This document shows, in pieces, positions 34,375 through 42,881 of a DNA stretch of 64,000 bases. How positions within the stretch are numbered: the stretch's first letter is position 1; each line of letters begins with the position of its first letter. The DNA lies in contig JALNZT010000020.1 of NCBI GenBank assembly GCA_023229135.1, forward strand, positions 7,872 through 71,871, in the 5' to 3' direction. The DNA comes from Bacteroidales bacterium. Its GTDB lineage: Bacteria > Bacteroidota > Bacteroidia > Bacteroidales > F082. The notes beneath the pieces are model-generated. The model was not told the origin of the DNA and did no database searches. It saw only the letters and a program-made list of their open reading frames with translations. The position numbers were made by a program, and so were the translations under genes.

Positions 34375-34959
34375 ATGAAGCGGTTTATCCATCGACTTAT
34401 TCCTCCTCCACAGTGGCGCGTCGCTGTCAGCATAATGATGGGAGCCATCGTGGGACTGGGGTTCTATGCTTTTTATGCGAGCAAAGCCTATTCCTACCTG
34501 TCTGAGGCTCCCGAAACCTGCGTGAACTGTCATATTATGGCACCGCAATATGCTACCTGGCAACACAGCTCTCACCGCGAACATACCAGCTGCAACGACT
34601 GCCATGTGCCGCAGGACAATATTTTTCGAAGTTATTATTTCAAGGCAATGGACGGCGCACGCCACGCCACCATGTTTACTTTAAGGCTTGAACCACAAAA
34701 TATCTTTATCAAAAAGGCAGGAATCGGTGTGGTTCAGGAAAACTGTATTCGCTGCCACAGCGAACTGATTTCCGATTCAAAATTACTGGTACAGACCGAT
34801 CTTTACCACCATAAATTTGAAGACCGCCTTTGCTGGGAATGCCATCGTGAAGTGCCTCACGGAAGGGTGAAAAGCCTTTCGAGCACCCCTTATGCACGTG
34901 TACCTATGTTGCCTTCGCCCGTTCCGGCCTGGCTTAATAATATGATGAACCAAAAATAA
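34375..34959 (+). CDS. nrfH: Cytochrome c nitrite reductase small subunit NrfH
   Basis: A 194-residue membrane-anchored tetrahaem cytochrome of the NapC/NirT family. One N-terminal transmembrane helix (VAVSIMMGAIVGLGFYAFYA, ~18-37) is followed by four haem-binding motifs: CVNCH, CNDCH, CIRCH and CWECH. It takes electrons from menaquinol and passes them to NrfA. The length and haem count match the family. NrfA starts 15 bases downstream, so they form an operon. A well-formed promoter with a palindromic operator lies directly upstream. Confidence 0.96.
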   Translation: MKRFIHRLIPPPQWRVAVSIMMGAIVGLGFYAFYASKAYSYLSEAPETCVNCHIMAPQYATWQHSSHREHTSCNDCHVPQDNIFRSYYFKAMDGARHATMFTLRLEPQNIFIKKAGIGVVQENCIRCHSELISDSKLLVQTDLYHHKFEDRLCWECHREVPHGRVKSLSSTPYARVPMLPSPVPAWLNNMMNQK

Positions 34960-34974
34960 ATTTGAACCAAAACA

Positions 34975-36495
34975 ATGAATACTATGAATACAAAAAAGAG
35001 AAGCCCTTGGGTTAACTGGACGCTGTTTATCGTAACGCTGGCCGTTGTGTTTTTACTTGGCTTGCTGGTTTCCTCTATCACCGAGAGAAGGGCAGAAGCA
35101 ATTTTTGCTTATAAACCCAAAGTGAAACTCAATGAATTTGAACCACGCAATGAGGTTTGGGGCAAAAACTATCCCAAGGAATACGAATCATACCGCAAAA
35201 CACAGCAAACCGATTTTCGTACGCCGCACGGAGGTAACGCCATGCGCGATGTGCTAGCTGAAAACCCCGAGATGATTGTGATGTGGGCAGGCTACGCCTT
35301 TGCAAAAGATTATAACCAGGGCAGAGGTCACTCTTATGCTATAGATGACTTAGTCAATAGCCTCAGAACCGAAGGTCCATTAGCGCCGGATGAAGGCGGA
35401 ATGCCAAGCACCTGCTGGACTTGCAAAGGGCCTGATGTGCCACGTTTGATGAATAGCTTAGGGGGTCCGGCCGAGTTTTATAAAGGGAAATGGGCAAAAC
35501 ATGGCGTTGAAATCACCAATTCTATTGGCTGTGCCGATTGCCATAACCCGGAAACAATGGATCTGGCTATTTCGCGCCCGGCACTTATTGAGGCTTTTGA
35601 AGCCCGTGGCAAAGATATTACACAAGCAACCCACCAGGAAATGAGATCGCTGGTTTGTGCTCAGTGCCACGTTGAATATTATTTCAATAATGAGGATAAA
35701 GAAAATCGTCCTAACTACCTTACTTTTCCTTGGGTTAACGGATACCAGCCTGAAGATATGTTGAAATATTATGACGATATGGGCTTTACTGATTGGACAC
35801 ACAGCATTTCCAAAGCACCAATGCTCAAAGCACAGCATCCTGATTATGAAGTGTATTCTACAGGAATTCATGCAGAGCGTGGTGTCTCCTGCGCCGATTG
35901 CCATATGCCGTATGTTAGCGAAGGCGGACTGAAATACTCAAACCACCACGTTACAACACCATTGAAATATATCTCACAGGCGTGCCAGACCTGCCATCGC
36001 GAAAGCGAAGGAACGCTGATGCAAAATGTTTACGACCGTCAGAATAAAGTGGCTGAGCTCAGAAAGCAAGCCGAGAAGCTGCTTACACGCGCCCATGTAG
36101 AGGCAGGATTGGCCTGGGAAAATGGGGCAACCGAAAGTCAGATGAAAGATATTCTATATGATATCCGCGTAGGCCAATGGTACTGGGATTATGTGGCTGC
36201 CTCACATGGTGGTTCTTTCCATTCACCTGTTGAAAGCCTGAGAGTTTTGGGTAAATCAGTCAATGAATCACAAAATGCACGTATCAAACTGGCGCGCCTT
36301 TTGGCCAGCCAGGGCGTGAATATGGAAGTGGCTTATCCTGATATCTCCACCAAAGCTAAAGCACAGGAGTACATTGGCTTGCCGATGGAAAAGCTGCAAG
36401 CAGAAAAAGATAAATTCCTGAAAGAGATTGTTCCCGTTTGGAAGAAAAAGGCCGAAGAAAGAGAAGCCAAATACGATATAGTACTGAACGAGTAA
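34975..36495 (+). CDS. nrfA: Ammonia-forming cytochrome c nitrite reductase NrfA
   Basis: A 506-residue pentahaem enzyme that reduces nitrite to ammonium with six electrons in the periplasm. The N-terminal segment LFIVTLAVVFLLGLLVS is an uncleaved anchor or signal. The active-site haem motif is CWTCK (~146-150, the Lys-ligated type), and four CXXCH motifs follow: CADCH, CAQCH, CADCH and CQTCH. Conserved HxxxxxxxxxGxxSCADCH-like context (YSTGIHAERGVSCADCH) and KAPMLKAQHPDYE are present. It completes the NrfHA complex. An ATG three codons downstream is an alternative start. A strong terminator follows. Confidence 0.97.
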   Translation: MNTMNTKKRSPWVNWTLFIVTLAVVFLLGLLVSSITERRAEAIFAYKPKVKLNEFEPRNEVWGKNYPKEYESYRKTQQTDFRTPHGGNAMRDVLAENPEMIVMWAGYAFAKDYNQGRGHSYAIDDLVNSLRTEGPLAPDEGGMPSTCWTCKGPDVPRLMNSLGGPAEFYKGKWAKHGVEITNSIGCADCHNPETMDLAISRPALIEAFEARGKDITQATHQEMRSLVCAQCHVEYYFNNEDKENRPNYLTFPWVNGYQPEDMLKYYDDMGFTDWTHSISKAPMLKAQHPDYEVYSTGIHAERGVSCADCHMPYVSEGGLKYSNHHVTTPLKYISQACQTCHRESEGTLMQNVYDRQNKVAELRKQAEKLLTRAHVEAGLAWENGATESQMKDILYDIRVGQWYWDYVAASHGGSFHSPVESLRVLGKSVNESQNARIKLARLLASQGVNMEVAYPDISTKAKAQEYIGLPMEKLQAEKDKFLKEIVPVWKKKAEEREAKYDIVLNE

Positions 36496-36522
36496 TGATT
36501 TCCTGATTTTGTTTAACAGAAT

Positions 36523-36557
36523 AATCCCGGGTTTTAGCAATAAAATCCGGGATTTTT
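36523..36557 (+). terminator. Rho-independent terminator of nrfHA
   Basis: The stem AATCCCGG/CCGGGATT, extended by TTTTA/TAAAA around a short loop, is followed by a T run. It starts 28 bases behind the nrfA stop. Confidence 0.88.
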
Positions 36558-37658
36558 TCATGGATAAGGTTTTGACGAAAGCCATTGTTTGTTTTGTCGA
36601 TTTTGTAAAAGTAAGAATCAACAATTGGTGGGCTTTATCAAATTCGTGAAGTTGCGAGCATGAATTTGAAAACTTTGCACTAAAGACATTTGAACTCTAT
36701 CTCCTAAAGTCTGGTTTTCAGTTCCGAGATTTAGTTTTAGAGAGATTAAAACGCTAAAATTCAAAGCCTAATGGCTACAGAATAAATCCAATTTTTCTTT
36801 CACGAAAATGAAAAATTCAGATATCCTGACCCATTATCAGATAATCAGTTTGCTAACAGTTTTTATTCGTAAAATACAATTGTCGTTGATAAAAATTTAC
36901 CAGGTCTTGCTGAAGATATTATTTCGCTTTTCCTTGATGAAAAGCTAGCAAAAATCAAGTGTGTGCGAAGCTATCCTCCCACGCGCTAAAAAACAGCGGA
37001 AAACTATGCAAGGTTGGGTATAACGCAATGCCTTTATATGCTGTGCTTTGAAAATATTTTCGGGTATTAAGTTTCTATTCAAACTTTTTGTGGGCATTGC
37101 ATTATACTAACAGCCTTTTGGGCTGCCTTGCATGTTTTCCTGCTGTTTTTCATCGCCCAGGCCAAGCGCACGCTCGCCGCACACACGAGGCCTCCGCTCC
37201 TGACCCGTTGTGAGCTGGGCTTTGGTTTTTTGGTGAGTGATGTTTTGTGTATTTACTTCATTTCAAGCTTCAGAGAGGCGTAATCTTTATAGAAAAGGAT
37301 ATAGAATACGAAAATAGAGCTCCGTAGGTTCGACACCATAACGGAAAATGTTGGCAGGGCTAAAGCCCGATTTGTCCTTAAAAACTTTATTTGTGCGACA
37401 ATATAGTTCACGAAAGGTCAGGAGTTCTGAAATTAAACCAAAATAGTGTGCCATTGGAACGCTTGTTTTCTGCTTTGATACAACTTCATTGCTTGAGTTT
37501 ATAGCCTCATCAGGACTCATTTTTTCTATTACAGCTAACTCAGCATTATGTAATGGTACTACATATCCAAAAAAAACCTTACTTTGCAGATAATTCAGCC
37601 CATTCGTTTGTCGCAAGGGCATCTCACGTTTTGTATAATGTAAATTAATTTTTGCTGC
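36558..37658. other. 1.1-kb gap without a convincing gene
   Basis: Only broken frames are seen. Around 36800-36960 short frames such as SDNQFANSFY and VVDKNLPGLAEDIISLF in one strand are interrupted by stops and may be the remnant of a gene. A long inverted repeat lies at 36989-37150, followed by a G+C-rich patch (~37155-37230). A minus-strand frame at 37287-37862 mostly overlaps the nucleoside kinase gene and is not supported. The gap has the look of decayed mobile DNA. Confidence 0.5.
36989..37150. repeat. 162-bp long imperfect inverted repeat
   Basis: The outer arms run from AAAAACAGCGGAAAAC and from GTTTTCCTGCTGTTTTT inwards. They include GCAAGG/CCTTGC and a core GTATAACGCAATGCC (37018-37032) facing GGCATTGCATTATAC (37093-37107), which match with one exception. 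No gene is inside. The core resembles the attC-like elements at 40.3, 46.6 and 54.2 kb, but the arms extend further, as in a MITE. Confidence 0.7.
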
Positions 37659-39329
37659 ATGCTTCGTACTTACGCTATTTACTGTGAAAACACGCATACC
37701 GAAAAGAATTATCCTTTCGGTACCACGCTTGCTGAAATTGCTGCCGATCAGAATGTTGACCTGGGATTTCCCATTCTGGGTGCTATGGTCAATAATTCTC
37801 TGAAGGAGTTGACTTATATGGTGTATAAGCCAAAAACGGTCTTCTTTATTGGCTTTCCGCATAATGACGGACAGCGTATGTATCTGCGCTCTCTCTCCAT
37901 GGTCTTATTCAAGGCAGCGCATGACCTATATCCTGATCATAAACTAAAAGTTCAGCACTCGGTTTCCGGTGGTTTGTATTGTGAGGTAACTAACCATAAA
38001 AAACCAGGCCCTTTACCCGAAATAGTAGCGCGTCTGCGGCACCGTATGACGGAGATTATCGCGCAGGATATCCCTTTTGAAAGGGATGAAATCAGAACAG
38101 ATGAGGCGCTTAAAATTTTTGAAAGTTTCAATCTCGAAGATAAATGTACGCTGATGCGTACCCGGCGTCAGTTTTACAGTTCGGTATACAGGCTGGATGA
38201 TGTGGTCAACTATTTTTACGGATATTTAGTGCCTTCCACGGCTTACCTGAATAATTTTGGACTGGAGGAATACTACAAAGGAATGTTATTGGTGATGCCC
38301 GAAAAGCACAATCCAAATCAACTGGTTAAAGTGGTGGATCAGCCCAAGTTGTTCGAGATTTTCAAAGAATATAAAGATTGGCTCGAAATTGTCGGTGTGC
38401 CACATATAGGCCAGTTGAATCAGTTGGTTTTGACTGATAAATCCGGTGGTATCATTAAGGTTGCGGAAGCTTTGCAGGAGAAAAAAGTGGCTCAGATTGC
38501 CGATATGGTTCAGCACAGAAAAGAGGTGAAAGTAGTTTTTGTGTCAGGACCATCCTCATCGGGAAAGACCACTTTCGCAAAACGTTTGTCGGTTCAATTG
38601 TGGGTGCTGGGTTATAAACCCATTGTGATTTCTATGGATAATTATTTTGTGGATCGCGAACACACCCCGCTTGATGCTAATGGAGATTATGATTTTGAAA
38701 GCCCCAACGCCATTGACGTTGAGCTTTTAAATGCTAACCTGAATGATCTGTTTGCAGGAAAAGAGATTGATTTGCCTAAATTTTCTTTTGTCGATGGCAA
38801 ACGCTTTTTTGATGGCACAAAACTCAAGCTGGAAGATAACGCCATCTTGGTGATTGAGGGTATTCACGCATTGAACCCGCTGATATCGAAGTCTATTTTG
38901 GCAAAACGCATGATGAAGGTGTATGTGTCCGCTCTTACATCAATTCGTATCGACTCCAATAACAATATCCCCACCAATGAGAACCGCTTAATCAGACGGA
39001 TAGTGCGCGATAGCAGGTATCGGGGCTATTCGGCACTCGATACCATGCGCCGCTGGCCCAGCGTGCGGCTTGGCGAAGAAAAGCATATTTTCCCTTATCA
39101 GGAAGAAGCTGATGTGATGTTTAACACTGCCTTGGTGTATGAGCTTGGCGTGTTGCGCCGCTATGCCGAGCCGTTGTTAAAAGAAGTGCCTCCTATCGCG
39201 CGCGAATATTCGGAAGCCCAACGGCTGTTAAAATTCCTCTCTTATGTGATTCCTATTGACGAAAAGGAAATACCGCCTACCTCCATACTGCGTGAGTTTT
39301 TGGATGGCAGCAGTTTTGACTATTCGTAG
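37659..39329 (+). CDS. TGS-domain nucleoside (uridine-like) kinase
   Basis: A 556-residue protein of the type common in Bacteroidota and Firmicutes. A TGS-like domain (~1-65, NYPFGTTLAEIAADQNV) is followed by a domain resembling the second additional domain of threonyl-tRNA synthetase (~66-280, HSVSGGLYCEV). The phosphoribulokinase/uridine kinase domain follows with Walker A SGPSSSGKTTFAKRLS near residue 297 and ISMDNYFVDRE. It is expected to phosphorylate uridine or cytidine or a related substrate. A TTAATTTTTG element ends only 5 bases before the ATG, so the mRNA may have almost no leader. The 3' end is partly duplicated 1.1 kb downstream. Confidence 0.88.
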   Translation: MLRTYAIYCENTHTEKNYPFGTTLAEIAADQNVDLGFPILGAMVNNSLKELTYMVYKPKTVFFIGFPHNDGQRMYLRSLSMVLFKAAHDLYPDHKLKVQHSVSGGLYCEVTNHKKPGPLPEIVARLRHRMTEIIAQDIPFERDEIRTDEALKIFESFNLEDKCTLMRTRRQFYSSVYRLDDVVNYFYGYLVPSTAYLNNFGLEEYYKGMLLVMPEKHNPNQLVKVVDQPKLFEIFKEYKDWLEIVGVPHIGQLNQLVLTDKSGGIIKVAEALQEKKVAQIADMVQHRKEVKVVFVSGPSSSGKTTFAKRLSVQLWVLGYKPIVISMDNYFVDREHTPLDANGDYDFESPNAIDVELLNANLNDLFAGKEIDLPKFSFVDGKRFFDGTKLKLEDNAILVIEGIHALNPLISKSILAKRMMKVYVSALTSIRIDSNNNIPTNENRLIRRIVRDSRYRGYSALDTMRRWPSVRLGEEKHIFPYQEEADVMFNTALVYELGVLRRYAEPLLKEVPPIAREYSEAQRLLKFLSYVIPIDEKEIPPTSILREFLDGSSFDYS

Positions 39330-39368
39330 AAGAACGTGCTGCTCGGCGAAGTCTGCGGCTTCGTCGTT
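39314..39368. repeat. Direct repeat with REP hairpin, copy A
   Basis: It spans the last codons of the nucleoside kinase (FDYS and stop) and the next 39 bases. It matches 40441-40494 at all but two positions. Within it, CGGCGAAGTCTGCGGCTTCG (from 39344) is a REP-like hairpin of a second family, with arms CGAAG and CTTCG. Confidence 0.8.
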
Positions 39369-39437
39369 AGATACGATACAAAGCAGGCGTTTTAAAGACA
39401 GCGAGTATATTATACATTTTTAATTTTATACGACGTA

Positions 39438-39452
39438 GTTGTGCTTCATGCT
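39438..39452 (+). repeat. Left boundary motif of the Fic block
   Basis: GTTGTGCTTCATGCT is nearly complementary to AGCACGAAAGCACAGC at 40285-40300, directly behind the Fic stop codon. In integron cassettes the 5' edge pairs with the left box of the cassette's own attC in this way. Confidence 0.5.
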
Positions 39453-39522
39453 CCGAAGACGCAGTGGCAAAAGGAATTGGCATTAAAAATGAGTATATTT
39501 GTGCTAAATTTAATTTGATTTA

Positions 39523-40284
39523 ATGAGAATAACTGAAAGAAAATATTTTGACACATATAAGGATCTAATTGGAAATGAAATTTCTAAATTGATTAAAGAT
39601 TTTGATTTTTCGGAAAATCGTGGTGGATTTGAGTATTTGACAAAATCTTCAGCTGTTTATTCATTAAATATTGAAGGAAATAGTATCGATTTGAACTCTT
39701 ACATGAATTATGAAATGAACAAGGACAAGTTCAAGGTAGGAAAGGAAATTGAAGAAATAGAGGATTTAATTGAAGCATACGGATTTGCACAGAACAATAA
39801 GCTGAATGAGAAAAATCTATTGAATTGTCATAAAATATTTTCAGACACTTTGTTGATAAGAAGCAAAAGAGGAAAATATAGAATCGAACAGGTTGGAGTT
39901 TTTGGGAAATCAGGATTAGTATATATGGCTGTTGAACCAGAATTTGTAGAGAAAGAGATGAAAGTGTTTTTCCAAGACATAACTGAACTAATTTCCTCTG
40001 ACCTTAACGAAATAGAAGTTTTTTATTATGCTTCATTGATTCATCTGCGATTTGCACATATACACCCATTTAGAGACGGAAATGGAAGAGCTGCAAGGTT
40101 AATTGAGAAATGGTTTGTTGCCATGAAATTAGGACGGGATTTTTGGAAACTGCCATCTGAAGAATTTTATAAGAAGCACCAAGCTTATTATTATGAAACA
40201 ATCAATCTCGGGCTTAATTTTTATGAACTGAATTACGATAAATGTATCAGATTTTTGGAAATGTTACCAAAATGTCTGAAATAA
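39523..40284 (+). CDS. Fic family protein with N-terminal inhibitory motif
   Basis: A 253-residue Fic-fold protein. The catalytic motif HPFRDGNGRAARL (~185-197) is complete, with His and the two Arg. The inhibitory helix motif S-X3-E-G is visible in SLNIEG (~47-52), placing it among class II Fic proteins that are self-inhibited until a signal releases them. Active Fic proteins transfer AMP or another phosphate-containing group to target proteins. No separate antitoxin gene is beside it, which fits the built-in inhibitor. The block is bounded by complementary motifs and followed by an attC-like element. Confidence 0.92.
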   Translation: MRITERKYFDTYKDLIGNEISKLIKDFDFSENRGGFEYLTKSSAVYSLNIEGNSIDLNSYMNYEMNKDKFKVGKEIEEIEDLIEAYGFAQNNKLNEKNLLNCHKIFSDTLLIRSKRGKYRIEQVGVFGKSGLVYMAVEPEFVEKEMKVFFQDITELISSDLNEIEVFYYASLIHLRFAHIHPFRDGNGRAARLIEKWFVAMKLGRDFWKLPSEEFYKKHQAYYYETINLGLNFYELNYDKCIRFLEMLPKCLK

Positions 40285-40419
40285 AGCACGAAAGCACAGC
40301 AAAGTGTATAAATCATTGGGCAATAAGTGGTTAAAATGAAATTTAGAGCAATAAATAAAATTTACGGTAAACTGAAAGTGAAGTGTTTCGAAATGCCCAA
40401 CGCTTCATACACCAACCGT
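40285..40419 (+). repeat. attC-like element behind the Fic gene
   Basis: Bases 40300-40419 are identical to 54172-54291 at 119 of 120 positions. The inner arms GTATAAATCATTGGGCA (40306-40322) and TGCCCAACGCTTCATAC (40394-40410) form an imperfect stem around about 70 bases. The outer left box AGCACGAAAGCACAGC (40285-40300) pairs with 39438-39452 rather than within the element. Length and architecture resemble integron attC sites. Confidence 0.6.
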
Positions 40420-40440
40420 ATAAACTATGCCGAGCGGTGG

Positions 40441-40494
40441 TTTTGACTATTCGCAGAAGAACGTGCTGCTCGGCGAAGTCTGCGACTTCGTCGT
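40441..40494. repeat. Direct repeat with REP hairpin, copy B
   Basis: It repeats 39314-39368 with two substitutions, one of which turns the kinase stop TAG into CAG. It includes the hairpin CGGCGAAGTCTGCGACTTCG (from 40471). Together the copies flank the Fic block. Confidence 0.8.
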
Positions 40495-40501
40495 CAGAAA
40501 T

Positions 40502-40681
40502 TTATTTCGTTTTATCGTAGCTGTACTTCGCGTAAAATGGAATAAAAACAAGTGCAATTCCGGCAAGACCGACAATCAACAAAACCGTAGCACCTTGGTA
40601 GTGCAGCAGTTTGAACAAGACCGATAATACGCTAATAGAGCCAAAAAATGCTCCTGAAATAAAGGCTATTTTTTTAATCAT
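40502..40681 (-). CDS. 59-residue GldL-like membrane mini-protein
   Basis: A frame from ATG at 40681 to TAA at 40502 encodes 59 residues. It has two hydrophobic segments, IAFISGAFFGSISVLSVLF (~5-23) and ATVLLIVGLAGIALVFIPF (~31-49), separated by KLLHYQG. The KLLHYQGA turn and flanking helices resemble the N-terminal membrane hairpin of gliding protein GldL and of small GldL-related proteins in Bacteroidota. A role in gliding or secretion is not implied. It lies 25 bases downstream of the VOC lipoprotein gene on the same strand. Confidence 0.65.
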   Translation of the reverse strand: MIKKIAFISGAFFGSISVLSVLFKLLHYQGATVLLIVGLAGIALVFIPFYAKYSYDKTK

Positions 40682-40706
40682 ATCTACGGGTTTTGGGATT
40701 TAGTGT

Positions 40707-41279
40707 TTATTTTGTCGTCTTTCCGCCCATTGCCGTGAAAACGCTGTCAACCGGTTCCCACAGCTCTATTTTGTTGCCATCGGCATCCATGATATGGACA
40801 AACTTGCCATACTCGAAGCTTTCAATCTCATCGAGGATTTTTACCTTGTTGGCTTTTAACTGTTCAACCAGCCCTTCAATATTCTGCACCCGGTAGTTGA
40901 CCATAAATTCTTTTTTCGAGGGCGCGAAATACTCACTTCCATTGCTGAAAGGACTCCACTGAAGATAGTTAATCTCATTGGGCCGGTGGGCATTCCTGAA
41001 CTCGAAACTCGAGCCCCACTCATTGGTTTCCAGCCCCAGGTTTTCAGCATACCATGCTTTTGTCTTTTCGGGATCGTCAGAGAAAAAGAAAATGCCGCCA
41101 ATTCCGGTTACTTTGGGCGTGGAATCGTTGGTTAGCTTTGGTTGTTCCGGGGTTTTATTTTGTTCATTAATATTCATAGTGTTGTCAGTGTTGTCAATTT
41201 TGGAGTTGCAGGCTGCAAAAACGGCAAGCATTAATAAAAGCTTAAAAACGCTGTTCTTCCGGTTTATTTTAGATGCCAT
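40707..41279 (-). CDS. VOC-fold (glyoxalase-like) lipoprotein
   Basis: A 190-residue protein. The signal peptide FKLLLMLAVFAACN has a lipobox (VFAAC, Cys25), followed by a linker rich in Asn, Thr and Lys (~27-57). A single VOC domain follows: GIGGIFFFSDDPEKTKAWYAENLG (location ~59-82), INYLQWSPFSNGSEYF, VNYRVQNIEGLVEQLKANKV and DADGNKIELWEPV (~165-177), whose Glu is the usual metal ligand. Most VOC enzymes are cytoplasmic; a lipoprotein form is less common. The substrate is unknown. It is followed by the 59-residue membrane protein. Confidence 0.85.
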   Translation of the reverse strand: MASKINRKNSVFKLLLMLAVFAACNSKIDNTDNTMNINEQNKTPEQPKLTNDSTPKVTGIGGIFFFSDDPEKTKAWYAENLGLETNEWGSSFEFRNAHRPNEINYLQWSPFSNGSEYFAPSKKEFMVNYRVQNIEGLVEQLKANKVKILDEIESFEYGKFVHIMDADGNKIELWEPVDSVFTAMGGKTTK

Positions 41280-41445
41280 AAATTCAATGATGTTAACACG
41301 AAAAATTCATTAATTTTTCCTGTCTCCAAAAGTAAATCAATAATTTCAATCAGGCCGCCGATTAAGATTGGCAGTATCATTTTTTTTAGAAAAAAAGATG
41401 TCAAGCGTTTTTCTGAAATTAGTTTTTTTGCAAACGACAAAAGTT

Positions 41446-41453
41446 TAGCTTTG
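41446..41453 (+). promoter_or_regulatory. -7 box before the dipeptidase gene
   Basis: TAGCTTTG matches TAnnTTTG 18 bases before the start codon. TTTTTTTG at 41423-41430 could be a -33 element, though the 15-base spacing is short. Confidence 0.45.
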
Positions 41454-41471
41454 TGATTCAAATCAAATCCC

Positions 41472-42689
41472 ATGCAGCAGATAAAAGATTTTGGTGCAGT
41501 TGTGCTTTTCATTATGACAAGCTTTTCGCTTTTGGCGCAACAAAACACCGACAACGTAAGCCAATTTCACCAACAATTATTAACCCTCGACAGCCATACC
41601 GATACGCCTTTGAGGCTGAGCCGCAGCAATTTTGATATTGGAATAAAAAATGATGCACGCGATGGCGGCGGAAAAATTGACTTCCCGCGCATGAAAGAAG
41701 GCGGGCTTGATGCGGTATTTTTCGCGGTTTTTATTGGCCAGGGCGATCGCGATGAAGCTTCCAATTTGAAAGCGAAACAGCAGGCACTGAAAATTTTTGA
41801 CGATATTGACCTTGCGCTAAAAACCTATCCCGAAATGGCCTCACTGGCTTTGGCGAGCAAGGATGCCGAACGCATTAACAAGGAGGGTAAACTGGCCATT
41901 TTTATTGGCGTTGAAAACGGATATCCTGTTGGCAAAGACATCAGGATGGTGGAAACTTTATACGATCGGGGTGCACGTTATATTACGCTTTCACATTCGT
42001 ATAATAATGATATTTGCGATTCCTCAACGGATGAAAAAGGCCCTGAGCATGGCGGCTTATCGCCTTTTGGTGAGGAGGTGGTGCGCGAGATGAACCGGCT
42101 GGGCATGATGGTTGACGTAAGCCATATTTCTGATGCAGCCTTTTTTGATGTGATAGCGCTTACAGAACAGCCTGTAATTGCTTCGCATTCAAACGCCCGC
42201 GCTATTTGCGATCATCCACGAAATATGACCGACGAAATGCTTTTGGCCTTAAAAGAAAATGGTGGCGTGGCACAGTTGTGTGTGTTGAGCAGTTATGTGA
42301 AGACCATGCCCGAAAATCCGGTGCGTGATAGTGCTTTTGCTGTTGTGCGCCAGAAGTTTAACGGCTTTAAAGACCTTGACGATGAACAAATGCAGCAGGC
42401 CCGCGAAGCTTGGTACGCAACAGATCAGCAGTTTCCGGCCGTGCTGGCTTCAGTTGCTGATTTAGTTGATCACGTTGACCATATCGTCAACTTGATAGGA
42501 ATAGATTACGTTGGAATCGGTACCGACTTTGATGGGGGCGGGGCTTTATCAGATTGTTATGATGTAACTGAAATTGTGAATATTACACGCGAACTATTGC
42601 GTCGTGGTTATTCCGAAGCCGATATACAGAAAATCTGGAGCGGGAATTTTCTACGGGTTTTTGCAGCTGTTGAAGCGGGAGCCATTTAG
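41472..42689 (+). CDS. Membrane dipeptidase (peptidase M19)
   Basis: A 405-residue zinc dipeptidase with a signal peptide (FGAVVLFIMTSFSLLAQ). Metal-binding features are LDSHTDTPLRL (~38-48), the Glu in FIGVENGYPVG (~144-154), the His in SHISDAAFFD (~216-225) and VIASHSNARAICDHPRNM (~235-252, location). The C-terminal DYVGIGTDFDGGG holds the last conserved Asp. It hydrolyses dipeptides, including D-amino-acid dipeptides, in the periplasm or at the surface. It is full length. Its promoter has a -7 box, and the gene has core-like base composition, unlike the A+T-rich genes that follow. Confidence 0.93.
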   Translation: MQQIKDFGAVVLFIMTSFSLLAQQNTDNVSQFHQQLLTLDSHTDTPLRLSRSNFDIGIKNDARDGGGKIDFPRMKEGGLDAVFFAVFIGQGDRDEASNLKAKQQALKIFDDIDLALKTYPEMASLALASKDAERINKEGKLAIFIGVENGYPVGKDIRMVETLYDRGARYITLSHSYNNDICDSSTDEKGPEHGGLSPFGEEVVREMNRLGMMVDVSHISDAAFFDVIALTEQPVIASHSNARAICDHPRNMTDEMLLALKENGGVAQLCVLSSYVKTMPENPVRDSAFAVVRQKFNGFKDLDDEQMQQAREAWYATDQQFPAVLASVADLVDHVDHIVNLIGIDYVGIGTDFDGGGALSDCYDVTEIVNITRELLRRGYSEADIQKIWSGNFLRVFAAVEAGAI

Positions 42690-42841
42690 GCTATTCTTTA
42701 TATCACAGTTAATTGAAATATTTTCATAAGTTTGTAGAGCAGATTAAAAACAGCATACCAGATGAGGAAGTCAGCTAAAATATTTCTTGTTGATACCCAC
42801 ATCAATATGCTGAAGATATACGAAATTGCGTGTATATGCAC

Positions 42842-42855
42842 GTTATGGGTAATAC
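42842..42855 (+). repeat. Left boundary motif of the DUF262 pair
   Basis: GTTATGGGTAATAC is nearly complementary to GTAATACCCATAAC at 46581-46594, with a perfect GTTATGGGT/ACCCATAAC core. It lies 26 bases before the first DUF262 start. Confidence 0.6.
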
Positions 42856-42881
42856 AAAAAGAACAGAGATAACTAAAAATA

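Noticed and set aside
37287..37862. 191-residue minus-strand open frame before the nucleoside kinase
   Set aside because: Its first third is the antisense of the kinase N-terminus, and the rest lacks recognisable domains. The ending (GVEPTELYFRILYPFL) is the kind of sequence often mis-called in intergenic DNA.
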